Translations under genes and position numbers: made by a program
The notes under the pieces: generated by a model
Seen by the model: only the letters and a program-made list of their open reading frames with translations
What the model was told of the DNA's origin: nothing
The model's database searches: none
Shown here: positions 33,238 to 44,365 of the stretch, one piece after another
Numbering within the stretch: position 1 is the stretch's first letter
How the letters are laid out: each line of letters begins with the position of its first letter
Origin: Saccharum officinarum
Taxonomy: Eukaryota > Streptophyta > Magnoliopsida > Poales > Poaceae
DNA: 64,000 bases
NCBI GenBank assembly: GCA_020631735.1
Contig: CM036159.1
Location: 19,259,511 to 19,323,510 of the forward strand
Direction of reading: 5' to 3'

Positions 33238-36200
33238 CCTGGTGCTAATTTTACTTCACGAAGAAGACAACATCTCTAAAACTACAAAGAGGAAAAAAAG
33301 GCACAAGCTCTGGTCCTTTAACTAACAGGTCTAACAAAACAGACATTCAGTTCAGATTTTTTGTGAAGAAATATATCCAGTGCTGAAATATTTGTAACTG
33401 CATTAAGCAAGAGAGGGGCACTATTCTTGAGGTCAGCACAAACTACACATAATAGTATTCAGACATAAATACTATTTATATTATATGCAACAAAAAGAAA
33501 TAAGTGCTCAGCAGGAAACCTGAATAACAATATGCGGAAACTAAGATACATGGGACCAATCCAAGTCAAGACATCAAAGATGAAAACCGGCAACTAAGAA
33601 ACATGGTACCAATCTAAAGAGGCTTAGCAGGGAAATGAAAGCTGGTCTTTTTTTAATCACAAACCACAACTCTACTGAATGGCATGCAATTCATAAAAGG
33701 TTTCATAAGCCAACACATATGCTTTTTTGCTAACCATGAATACAAAACAAAAAGAAAGATGGAACTGCAGAATACTAACCTTGCTGCTCTGATTTCACTG
33801 CCAAACAACCTAGGGCAGCTGTTGCATTAGATTACAGGAACACAGGCACGCATTGAATCCATGTTGGGGAAAAATTAATCCAAGAATGTCCATCTAAATT
33901 TCAACATCAGTACTTGCAAAACTACAGAGTATACAGAAGGCAAAAAATGAATCCAAGAATGTCCATCTAAATTTCAATATCAGTACTTGCGAAACTACAG
34001 AGTATATAGAAGGTAAAAAAATGAATCCAAGTACAAAGAGTCTATCTGGCTAAGAATATTAAGGGGTCATAAACTATTGTGAAACTGCTTATACATATGG
34101 TAGAGAAGGAAAATGACTTATCGAAAACAAATGACAGAATGTATTACTGTTAAGATACTCTTAAATCTTCAAATCCAAAAGTGTCCAGAGAACCACTCAG
34201 TGCCTCATATCCAAGCTGGGATGACGGCAAAGCACCAGGGGGGCTTTGAACCTGTCATCACAAAACTATCCATCAGCATGGCATGAACAGAGCCTTTCCG
34301 ATCACCCAGAAAACAATTTTAAGCTAAATAGACGTTGAAGAAAACATGTTGTCAGGCATCTTACATGCAAGTTGTTGGAAAACAACAGATTTGATGCATT
34401 CTAAAAGAACAACTTCTAAATTTTTCCCTTGCTGAAAAGCACACATCTTTAGGGGCGAAAAGTTACACAGGAAGTTAGACACTTTCAAAGCTACACAGCA
34501 AATCTTATGCACCGAAGTAATACTACTATATCACTTGAGAAATGTGAAGGATGCTCATTGAACTGAAGTTCTATACACATCTCCTACAGCATGCCGCATC
34601 CTACTGCCTGGCTCTAGTAGTTTGCAGCGTCTACTGTCACAGCATAAAGCTGGTACTCCTTGGGTTTCAGTACCATCGCAAATCAGGTAGCATCAGCACA
34701 TCATGAAGCTAATACTCGTGTTTCAGTGCCACCATGAAATCACACAGCATCAGCACCACCTCACGGATGCAGCAACAAAGAAAGGTCTAACAGAAATTCA
34801 AGTAAACTACAACATTTTGATTCATAGTTCTGGAGAGGCGCAGATCAATGAATTCTTATCAGTCCCCTGATTGCAAAAAAAAAGTAGCAATTGATGTTAA
34901 AAAAATAGGCGCAGATCAATTGACTACTATTTCTTGAAGTTGGTCTTAGCTCAGTCAAAACTTGTTTATATTACATAAGTAATGTGTTGGTTCTCGATAG
35001 GTTCTATCCGAACTCAAACCTTCAGAAATTGTGTGCTATCAGAGCACATACGTCCAAAATCGTTTCTGCAACATTTCACTAAAAATGGATGAACCATTTA
35101 TTAAGAACAAAACAATCGTGCAACTCTACTCTACAAATATTGCCAAAAAATCATTTCCAGCTTCATTCATGTGCTGGACTAAGATCTCCAATACCTCATC
35201 TGCCAAACTAACTTGAGGACTGCTACTGTCAACTGTGCTAAAGCTATACATCTTATATGTTAACTCTATTCTCCTCCTTCCCCCTCACTCACCCAGCATC
35301 TCCCCTCTCTCCATTCCAAAATATATGAACAACAAAAATGGAAGCAGCTATCAAAAATGACTAATTTTAACAATAGTAATAGTGCCAACTATCTAATAGT
35401 GTCTTCCCACCGGGTGAACTGATTTTACATACGTTGATGGTTCCTGACAAACTTTAAAACTCCCATAGAAAATGAACCAATTAACCAAAAGGCCTAGGCT
35501 ACACTGTCAACATGATCTACCAATTTGGATTGAACAAAATGATTTATTCAATTTGATGGACTGACAGACCACAGTTTGTTGTGAAAAATTTATAGCTTAA
35601 TAACTCATTGGTGGCAATAGCAGCCACGAGAACCTCTGATATGTTGCTTAATCTGGTGATGAGAGGTAGAAGTATACATATTGGTCCATACTACTGGGAT
35701 GGCATACCTGAATGCATCCAAAGTTCACCAGTTTTAGATGATTATCTTAAAACGCAGCATGACCAGTAGACGCCGAGGATGCGCATGGACAGCAGGCGGC
35801 GGTAATCAATAGCAATTAGAAGCTAGGTAGATTAATGGCTGGGCTAGAATCAATAGTAACGCCGACGATGCCGACTGTGTGCGATTGGGAAGCGTGGTAT
35901 CGCCAGACAAAAAGTCCAATGAACAATCCAGTAAACCAGGGGCGCACCCAGTAAAGGTCATGGAGATGACAAAATGGTATGACACACGTGATAGGAGATA
36001 CTGTAGAATATACGGTTCCAGTCTTCCACATATTCATTATTATTAGTTGAAAAGAACAAGACGAATCGTGAATGGAGCAAATTGGCATCTAGAACAGAAC
36101 GTATTGCCCTTCCACCAAACAGAGCTCGGCCTTGTGTATTTAGGGCTGAGGATTGGTGCTTACCTTCGGAGGATCGTCGGAGGATGCAGACGGCTGCTCG

Positions 36201-36900
36201 GCCTCCTCGGTGGGTGGGACGGTGGATCGGTGCCGCACTATTTGCGTGGCCGCCGATGCGGCCTCGGTGGGTGCGAGCGCGACGATGCCCCAGCTGTTGC
36301 GGCGCTGTCTCGGCCGCGAAGCCGCTGCCCACAGGTGTGCGGCGCGCCAGCCGCCCAAGACAAGCCGAGCGGAGAGCTGCCGGTCCGCCACCGCGTCAGG
36401 ACGGAGATAGGGCTTGGAACGCAGGAACGCAAGTGGGGAGGGAAGATTGGGAGAAGCGCTGTCACGCCGACTGGACCGGGAGTCGCGCACGCAGAGCGGT
36501 CGTGGGGAGGTTGGGTGTGTGCGTGGTAAGAGCGGTAGTTTTTTTTCGTGGGGAAGCTGCGTGCGGTGCGAGGCGATTAGACGGAGCGGTCCGATTTATT
36601 AGCGCTGACGATGACTTATGGGTCTTTTAGTTGCAGAGATTGTATTTATATTACGTATCTAGTTATATGCTATGTCTAGATATATTATATAAATATATTA
36701 GAAAAATCAAAATATTTTATTTATATAATATAGAATGGAGCTTTCACACTGTTTTTTCGTTGATTGACAAACAGGGTTAGTAACAAATTAACAATCACTA
36801 AGACAGAGTCTCAAAACCCCTTAAACCCTAATCCTATCTTCTCCATCCATTCCCCTACCCATGTTCGCTTGATCTTCACGGCCGCCGCTACTCGTCCGCC
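33238..36900 (-). other. Region with unassigned exon-like pieces on the minus strand
   Basis: Three minus-strand stretches look like exons. 36490-36148 is a GC-rich first-exon type ending in a good donor (AAG|GTAAGC) with no ATG in its open frame. 35212-35112 is preceded by an AG and holds 'SLADEVLEILVQHMNEAGND', then a stop. 34250-34150 is preceded by CAG and holds 'QLGYEALSGSLDTFGFEDL', then a stop. They could be alternative ends of one small gene starting near 36500 or remains of several. I recognise no family. 36641-36760 is A/T-rich. The OZ gene's promoter lies at about 36770-36900. Confidence 0.35.
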
Positions 36901-39900
36901 ATGGCTGCCTCCTCCTCCAGGCTCCTAAAGCTCACTCTGAGCTCCTATTTCCTCCGCTCCTGCCGCCTTGCCTCCAGCTCCCTACTCCCCACCGCGTCAC
37001 GCTGCCACCCGGGGCCGCTCCACTCCCTCCGCTTCTGCTCCGCGGTCCCCGCGGTTGTCGATGTCGCCGCCGACCCTGCCGAGGCGGTTGTATCCGCCGG
37101 ACACCCGTGGCCGGAGTGGGGCGACTTCCTCGATAAGCTGCGGGCCAAGGGGTACTTCGAGCAAGGCCGGCCCTCCTCCGGCGTGAGCTCTGGCGAGGGA
37201 ACCGCCGGAGATGGGGATGCGGCGGTTGCAGCTGCATCTGAGAACGCAGCAGCGGCTGCTTCCGGTAACATGGTGTCGGCTGCGGCGGATAGCGTGGTGG
37301 CCTCGGAAGACATTTATCCTTTCAGGGACGAGAACAGGGTGAAGAATGCTTGCCTCAAATTTGCGCGCGATCGCTACGATCTCCTCAGGTGCAAGAAACC
37401 TTGCGACTCTTTTGCTCTTTCCTTCTATGCAGGAATCAAATTTCTCGGTCTCGTACTTTATGTAATAATTAGGATACACGGATCTCGGAATTCAGTTTTA
37501 TGCTGCACAAATCATCATGCCACTGATTTAGTGGAGATGCAGACGCAAATTGCTAATTGGGCCTTTTGGTGTGCTCATGAAACAGGATCCAAAGAGTGAC
37601 AGCCAATAATTCTCCACTTGCATGCCTTCCATTATATCAACACTTCCTGCATTTTTTACTTAGTGACTGAAGAATATCTACTAAATTTCTGCCGTACATA
37701 TGAGGATATTTGGTAGAACGCTCACTGACTATGTTAGTCTTGAATTATGCCCCCACCCCACCCCTCTTCATAACTGCCAACTTCTGATTGACATGGAATT
37801 AAATATTGCACATATAAACTGTAACATTTGGGTCATGGTTGTCTTCACTGCTTATGTCATGAACTGGGTTTTCACACCCATGACCTGGCAGCAAGCATTG
37901 TATATCTTCTGGCTAAACTGGATTTTTATTTGAGTGCTTCAACGCTGCAGCTCGCTTCCCAAGCAGGATATTCAAGCTATTGTCACGTCTGGCTGTCCTA
38001 ATAAAAATCGGAAGCCTGTCAATTCTGCAAAAAGGTTGAGACAGTTTGTGGAGGTCAAAGAAGAAGATGTAAGCTTACCTGTCATTTCTAAATATATAAT
38101 AGATTCCCCACTTTATTTTTAAATTTAACTACACAATAACAATATCATTGTATTGTGCCCTAATACCAGGCATGCAGCATTTGCAAATTTAAGGCATCTT
38201 GTGATAAAGCTTTTGTCACTCCAAAGGACGAGGCTGAAGTTAAGACTGTTGATGTTGTTCGCATACTGCTAAGTTATGCAATGGATAAAAACCTTTCAGG
38301 AGAAAACTCAGTTATCGAAAGTGTGCAAGAATCTGCAAAAAAGCTTCTCTCACAGCTTATTGAACTTAGCGACACAAAAATCGATACATCTCTTCCGAAA
38401 CCTGCATTACAAGCTTCTAGGAAGGCTCAGGGCTCAGATGGGAAGGGGAGAGAAACAACTGCAGTTGAAATGAAGAAGGGTGACTGGTTGTGCACTAAGT
38501 AAGTTCTTTATGTTATGCAAGTGAATCTTATGAGACATTCATGGGAGGGGAGGAATGAGGGTTTATTTTTATAATGTTGTTTATGATTTCTCTCTACCTA
38601 TAGAAAGTAAAAGCTAGCGACCATGGGCACGAGTTATTTCTGCATGGATTTAAATACGCTGTTGAGCTGTTATTGTACACTATGTGTTTGCAACAGTTAG
38701 AAGATCATGGCATTTTACTTCACCACAACATTCTTCAGAAGGCCATCTTTATGGCCATCATTTCTTACATTGGTCATTGACTACTAACTTCCATCGGGAT
38801 TCCTCCAAGATGCATTAAAAGTATTAGTTTCATCTTCCATGGAAGTGGTTTGACTGGTTTATATGCTTATTCATTACTTCATCACTTGCAATGCTTTTTG
38901 TTGATACCCATAACTCCATAAGGAAGTGTTGACCTTTTTAATGGCTGTGGCCAATTCAATTAAGATTGATTCTAAAGCTCTGCAGGACACCCAGGTTTTT
39001 TAGCATTCTCATCGAACTTTTCTGTTGGTTCCTATATGCATTCCTCTTGGTTTTGAAAAAACCAGGAGAGCATACCTTTTGTGTCGGATTTTGCACAGCT
39101 GAAATGCACACTAACATATTGACGCATTGGACTTTTTCATTAACGACATAAGCTGTTTCCATGTCATCTTATATAATTTCAATCCTGAAGCATTCTGGCA
39201 TAGCATTCTTAGATATTTTGCTGAACAGCACTTTCACCAATTTATATTTTCTTGTAAGGTAACAGTATATGTTTAGAGGTTTGAACCAAGTTTTGGAAAT
39301 TTCATCCATGTTACAAGTATGTTTGCTAACCATGTCTAGTATTGAGAGAATTTTCGACCTCCTAATGTCCATAGATGATGCAAATATTTTAGAAGGTGAA
39401 GTACATAACCAAAACTGTTTCAAGTCGACTTAAAATCTGTGTGCGATATCTTGATGTGTAAATCCTCATTGTACATGATGACAGTATCTTCAAAACCAAT
39501 CTTTATGATACTTTTTTGTATGATCATTCTACATAGTTTTTCTTAATACTATCATACCATCAATTCACATTTCAAAATTATGACTGCAAGAATACTGTGA
39601 TGTGATGATCCATATTTGAAGGAAAAATAAGTTTTATTAACTGTTAACCAAAGATACAGTACAAATGGTTGTGCCATTTTGTGGGCTATTGTCATGTTCA
39701 CTTCATTGTTTCTCTTTTCATTTGTTCATTATATATTCTTTGGAACAACTGTTGATAGCATTATGTTCTTAAACTCCCTTCATCTTTGGCAGATGTAACT
39801 TCTTAAATTTTGCTCGCAATGATTGCTGTCGTGAATGCAAAGCAGATGGACCAAAGAAGATAGAAGCATCCGTGCCTGAAATGAAAATGGGCGATTGGAT

Positions 39901-40580
39901 CTGCATGCAGTAACTTTCACCTTACATTATACCTTTTTCTTCCATTTCTTTCCAGCACCGTTTGATTTGCATCACCCTGTCTGTGCCTCCTAGGTGTAAG
40001 TTTATGAACTTCTCTCGCAACAAGATTTGTTTTAAATGTGAAGAACCTCGCCCGAAGAGGCAACTCAATCCTGGAGAGTGGGAGTGCCCCTCGTATGTGG
40101 CAGTTTAATCTTCTCTTGTCACTTTCTCAACTTTTTGCATGCTAATCAGACATTGCCTCCCTTTACAGATGTGACTTTGTCAACTTCCGACGCAACATTT
40201 TCTGCAAGAAGTGCAATCGGGACCGCCCTGAGGATGATACTCAGGATAGTCAGCTGGGATTGAGAAAAACGAGAGGGGCTGGCAAGAGTAGAAGATTTGA
40301 CTATATTGATCAGAAGAGTGATGATGATGACAATGTCTCTCCCTATGAAGGGTTCTGCAAGCGTGGGGCAAGCATGAGGTTGAAACCGGACCAGAGAAGA
40401 ACCACTGCCAAGAGCAGAGGCTTCGACGATCTGGAGGATGGTCTCGTTACTGCCAAGCATAGAAGCACCAAGGAAGACGAGGATGACGAAGTCTTGCCGT
40501 ACGAAGGTGTGCGCAAGCATGTTGTGAGCAGAAGGGCAACGCCTTCTCAGCGGAGGTTCACGGCAGCCCGTAACCAGTAA
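36901..40580 (+). CDS. Organelle zinc-finger (OZ/VAR3-type) RanBP2-finger protein
   Basis: Six exons: 36901-37388, 37951-38068, 38170-38498, 39793-39909, 39994-40092, 40169-40580; 1563 bases, 520 aa, all junctions in phase with GT..AG. The N-terminus (about 45 residues rich in Ser, Leu and Arg) looks like a mitochondrial or plastid targeting peptide. 'WPEWGDFLDKLRAKGYFE' and 'KQDIQAIVTSGCPN' are typical of plant OZ1/VAR3 and OZ2 proteins. A Cys cluster 'ACSICKFKASCD' (203-213) precedes three RanBP2-type fingers at about 307-330, 346-372 and 379-405 (pattern W.C..C..N..R..C..C). Such fingers bind single-stranded RNA. OZ1/VAR3 is needed for plastid RNA editing and OZ2 for mitochondrial RNA processing. 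The acidic C-terminus contains two 'PYEG...QRR' units. Which OZ member this is needs a tree. Length fits. A long intron 3 (1.3 kb) shows nothing notable. Confidence 0.92.
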
Positions 40581-41839
40581 TAATACCCGAACTTGGAGCT
40601 TTGATGACTCCGTTCTGTAACATATTTCACGGTTGCATACTACTTGGTTGAGCAACCGTAGTTTCATTATTCAGGCCATTAGCATAATTGGATATATCTT
40701 TCTCAGAAGGATGACAATTGTAATCTAGAAAGAATTTTGACAGCATTGCTCGCTCTGCTGTGGTGCAGACGAGGGACACAAGCCTGTTCGATCTGTAGTG
40801 TTATTATACAGATTATTAGGGAAACCACATTGATACGACTGGCCTTTTAGAAGGATTTCTTTGTCGTCACTTCTGTATGACGAGGTATGATGATCATGTT
40901 GAACTTGTTTTGCTTTACATAGTTGAAATTTTCACAGGTGAGCTGCTGGTATGCTCTTAATATTGTTGTGCCCAACTCGATGGACCTTGAAGTTATCTTA
41001 TACAGCTTAAGATCCCAGCTCCAGGTTCCTTTCTTCATGGAAGTAATTGTTACGATGTGTGGGCCATCTGGACTATGCGCAATGATGCTATCTTCAATGG
41101 TCTGTCGCCGTCTGTCAGTCATTGCAAGGCGGTCTTAAGGAAAGAATTTGCTCTAGTTATACTACGAGCAAAATCTAAGTTTTTACTTTCAATTGTTCAA
41201 TGGCCAGAAGCCTTTGTGTAATCTTGCTTACCTTCTTTTGTACCTTTTTTGTTTCCTGAACTTTTGTACTGCTCAGTTTTGTTTATTTCAATAAAATTCA
41301 GTAGGGGCTTACACCCTCCTGTTCCATAAAAAAATTTCACAGATTTATGGCATCAGCTATGCACAAAAAATGTTACACTCTTGGTTTCAAATTGCAAGAT
41401 GCTTTGGTTTTTACATTGTTTTTACTATGTATCTAATGCATATCTAAGTGCATAACAAAAACTATGTATCTAGAAATGTCTTGCAATTTGGAATCGATGG
41501 AGTACATTTTTTACCATTTTACTAGAGAAAAATAGAACTGTTACAGATGGTAAGAGCAAATAGGATCGTGTTTTTTTTTTCTGGCAGAACAGATGAAGAC
41601 AGGTATCACTTTGTTTGAACACTGGTGCAGAAGAAAAGAACATTCGTGGCACAATCCTTCACAACAAAAGCAAGAATGAACTTTATTCGTTCAGATCAAC
41701 TAACTCATTCACGGATAAATGAACGATGCCTAAGGGAATAAAACTAGGAACAGGAATGTATAATCCACATGCTTAAGAGACCCCCTTGAACTACTTCACA
41801 GACTCCAGCCCACAAAGATCACGAGTCAAGCTTGAGAAT
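40581..41839. other. Spacer between OZ gene and MGST3 copy 1
   Basis: 40581-40900 is the probable OZ 3' untranslated region. 40918-41335 is a LINE fragment. 41336-41700 is A/T-rich without features, and 41700-41839 is probably the 3' untranslated region of the minus-strand MGST3 gene. Confidence 0.5.
40918..41335 (+). mobile_element. 5'-truncated LINE 3' end
   Basis: It codes for the end of an L1 pol: 'WTMRNDAIFNGLSPSVSHCK' then 'FALVILRAKSKFLLSIVQWP', in a shifted frame relative to the preceding 'NSMDLEVILYSLRSQLQVP'. A short 3' untranslated region follows ('AATAAAATTCAGTAGGGGCT', 'ACACCCTCCTGTTCC') and then an A run. The 5' truncation and A tail are the hallmarks of LINE insertion. Confidence 0.8.
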
Positions 41840-42468
41840 TCAGAGCATCTCCCTGACGACCAGGTTGATGCCGAACAATGCCGTGCAGATGATCAGCCCA
41901 ACCCCCGCCAGAATGCTCAGCCTCCTGCAGTGTGCACCAACGTTATAGCTTTGTGGACAACCATAGCGATGCAATCACCCACGGGTTACGGCGAGCTTTT
42001 GCTAAGAAGAAGACGCACCCAATCTTCATCCGGTTAGCCGGGACGCCGGTGGCGTATCCAGTGAAGTAGAAGAACCTCGCCACCGTGTAGAGGGCCCCGA
42101 GCCCGGCGGCGACGACCGGGTGCTTCAGGCCGCCCAGCAGCAGCATGACGAAGAAGAGCGGCATCACCTCCAGCGAGTTCTGGTGCCCTCTCTGCTCTCA
42201 CAAGCAGTCAAGCACACAGGAAAATAGATAGGAAATTCGATGAGGACTGGACAGCGGAGTCTTGGGCGCACAAACCAACCTGCACGCAGTTGAAGAGCTT
42301 GGCGTCCTTGTTCTCCGACTCGATGGCGTACATGGTTGGGTAGAACACCTTGTACTTCCTGCGGGCCTTGCCCACCTGGAAGCTCATCCAGAAGTTGAGC
42401 ATGGCGTACGCCACGAGTACCAGCACCACGTAGCCGTACTCCTTGGTCAGCTCGATCGACGCCGCCAT
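41840..42468 (-). CDS. MGST3: Microsomal glutathione S-transferase 3-like (MAPEG), copy 1
   Basis: Three exons: 42468-42280, 42191-42019, 41924-41840; 447 bases, 148 aa, phases and GT..AG borders correct. The start 'MAASIELTKEYGYVVLVLVA' is the family N-terminus. The MAPEG signature region 'KLFNCVQRGHQNSLE' spans exons 1 and 2, and 'YFTGYATGVPANRMKIG' is near the end of exon 2. Hydrophobic segments at about 10-30, 73-90, 95-110 and 122-142 give the usual four helices in the endoplasmic reticulum membrane. MGST3 proteins use glutathione to reduce or conjugate lipid hydroperoxides and leukotriene-type substrates; plant substrates are poorly defined. Copy 2 lies 1.9 kb upstream in the same orientation. 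Unlike copy 2, this gene has no intron between 'ARRK' and 'YKVF'. A (GAAA)n tract lies in its leader. Confidence 0.95.
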
Positions 42469-42500
42469 GGCTACTTCCTCCGTCTGTTCTGCTTCTCCTG

Positions 42501-42531
<31 letters not shown>

Positions 42532-42533
42532 TC
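42501..42533. repeat. (CTTT)8 microsatellite in MGST3 copy-1 leader
   Basis: Eight uninterrupted CTTT units, about 33-65 bases upstream of the MGST3 copy-1 start codon, so GAAA repeats in the transcribed leader or core promoter. Length polymorphism is likely. Confidence 0.95.
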
Positions 42534-43347
42534 CCTGCAAATGGGAGATCGTTTTCCCCCATCTTGAACACGGAGATTTTGACTCCGACAAGTTGCTGGG
42601 TAGAGGTGAAATTTGGTAGAGTCAAAGTCAACGACAGGAATTACAGTAATAAACTTCGTGGTTTGTACATCGTAATGCGTGATGTCTGTCAACCACTCTA
42701 CCTAGACTATTCAGAGCGCCATACGAAGTTAGTTCAGAGACCATTTCGCCATTGAACGTATCGGCGTGGTACACTAAATTTTGTTCTGTTCGAAGAGACC
42801 ATGGGCATAGAGAAGTCGATGTCGTTTGTTTGGAAATCGTTGGTAATGTTCTCATGGGTTCCTCCTCAAGTCGCCTTTAGGAATTCATCGTGAACATAGG
42901 AATTCTCAAAACAAATATGCACCAGGGCACCAGGCTGATATCAGAGCTCAGAATTTAGGTGTATAATATAAGGGCGCCTTCCACGGTACTACAAGATAAT
43001 TAATTACTAAAACAAAATTTTAATTATTTTAACTTTTAGCGCATAACTCATAACATAAATAGCCTCACGTGACAACTAGTAGTATATACATGAGATTAGC
43101 TTTTAATCAAGGGATATCAACGTTTATGACACTCAATACAATAAATATAAAATGTTGATATTTTTTTTTAAAAAAAATAATGATATTTATTTAGTATCTT
43201 AAATATTAATATTTTTCATATAAATTTAATCAAACTTAAGATTGTTTAAATTAGGATAAAATTAGAATGACTCCTCTATAGGACTGAGTTAATATAAAAA
43301 AAATGTTAGTGGGCCTGTTCAACTCTACTTTAATGCAGTGCTGCTAC

Positions 43348-43621
43348 TCCATCCATCTAAAAATAAGTGTTATTCTCGCTTATTGAGAAGCCAAACGCTT
43401 TTAATTTTAACCAAATATATATTAGAAAATATTAATATTTATAGTACATGATATTATTAGATAGATCGTTGAAGTTATTTTTAGTAAATTTATTTAGAGG
43501 TATAAATGTTGCTAATATTTTCTATAAACTTAGTCAAACTTATGAAAGTTTGACTAACATGAATACCATAGCGACATTTATTTGGAAGTATTGTGATAGC
43601 AACATTTATTTTGGAAGTATA
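43348..43621. mobile_element. Stowaway-type MITE
   Basis: It starts 'CTACTCCATCCATCTAAAAA' and has the typical interior ('CTCGCTTATTGAGAAG', 'TTTCTATAAACTTAGTCAAAC'). The right end 'TTTATTTTGGAAGTATA' is weak. It shows the same order of phrases as the elements at 5355 and 21927. Confidence 0.7.
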
Positions 43622-44191
43622 CATCTGTTGTGAGAGAATACTGTAAGGATAGCCTACGAGTAAAACAATGTAGGATAGCTGACGCGCTGCAATCAGCAGC
43701 CTAGGTCCAGTATGTTTTTTTTATAGATTTAATCTTGAATTTTAGAAAGCGACAAGTGCTTTTTTGGACCGAGGGGCGACCTGACAGTGCTGGGGCCTTG
43801 GCTCTTGAGGGCGTATTCTCCAAAATTCTTCTTCGCATACCCGGTGGTTCCTCCCCTAGTCTTTTTATCTAAAGAAGTCCAAGAACTGTTACCAGCCGAT
43901 TAGGGTTGCTGTGCAGTCAATGCAGAACTGTTACCAGCCAATACCCCGCATACAGTGGATAAACATAAACTCAACAAGATTAATTCAGCACCGTTACACG
44001 CCGGTTTTAGATCGGTAAAAGTTAAGGATCATGCCTCAAACACAAACCATCAACAACCATCTCATCTACAACGAAACCAGAGAGTGTGACAAGCAGCAAG
44101 AACTGTAAGATTCATGCTTCAAGCCATCTGTCTCCTCTTATTCCGGCACAGCCAAAAGTGAGACGCAGACGCAGTCACTACTTTGCTAATC

Positions 44192-44192
<1 letters not shown>

Positions 44193-44243
<51 letters not shown>
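44193..44243. repeat. (AC)n microsatellite, about 25 units
   Basis: Uninterrupted AC repeat of 51 bases downstream of MGST3 copy 2. Likely highly variable. Confidence 0.98.
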
Positions 44244-44251
<8 letters not shown>

Positions 44252-44365
44252 CGAGCATACAACTATGCAAACCCAACTGACTCATGTCACACAAAGTTTC
44301 ATTGCTCAGGCCTCAAGTAACTTGTCCCATTAATCCAGTCTGCAGCTCACACGTAAACCTGAAGT

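Larger units (their letters stand above)
42534..44365. other. Spacer between the MGST3 copies
   Basis: 42600-42860 is the upstream region of copy 1 with no TATA box I can defend. 42900-43340 is A/T-rich. A Stowaway-type MITE occupies 43348-43621. 43650-44100 is unremarkable, and an AC microsatellite sits just before the 3' end of copy 2. Confidence 0.5.

Noticed and set aside
32955..33325. Frames crossing the second N run
   Set aside because: Same reason: translation of placeholder N.
37389..37599. Extension of OZ exon 1 to the stop at 37599
   Set aside because: A GT donor at 37389 joins the next exon in phase and restores the conserved 'LPKQDIQAIV' sequence; the extension is intron.
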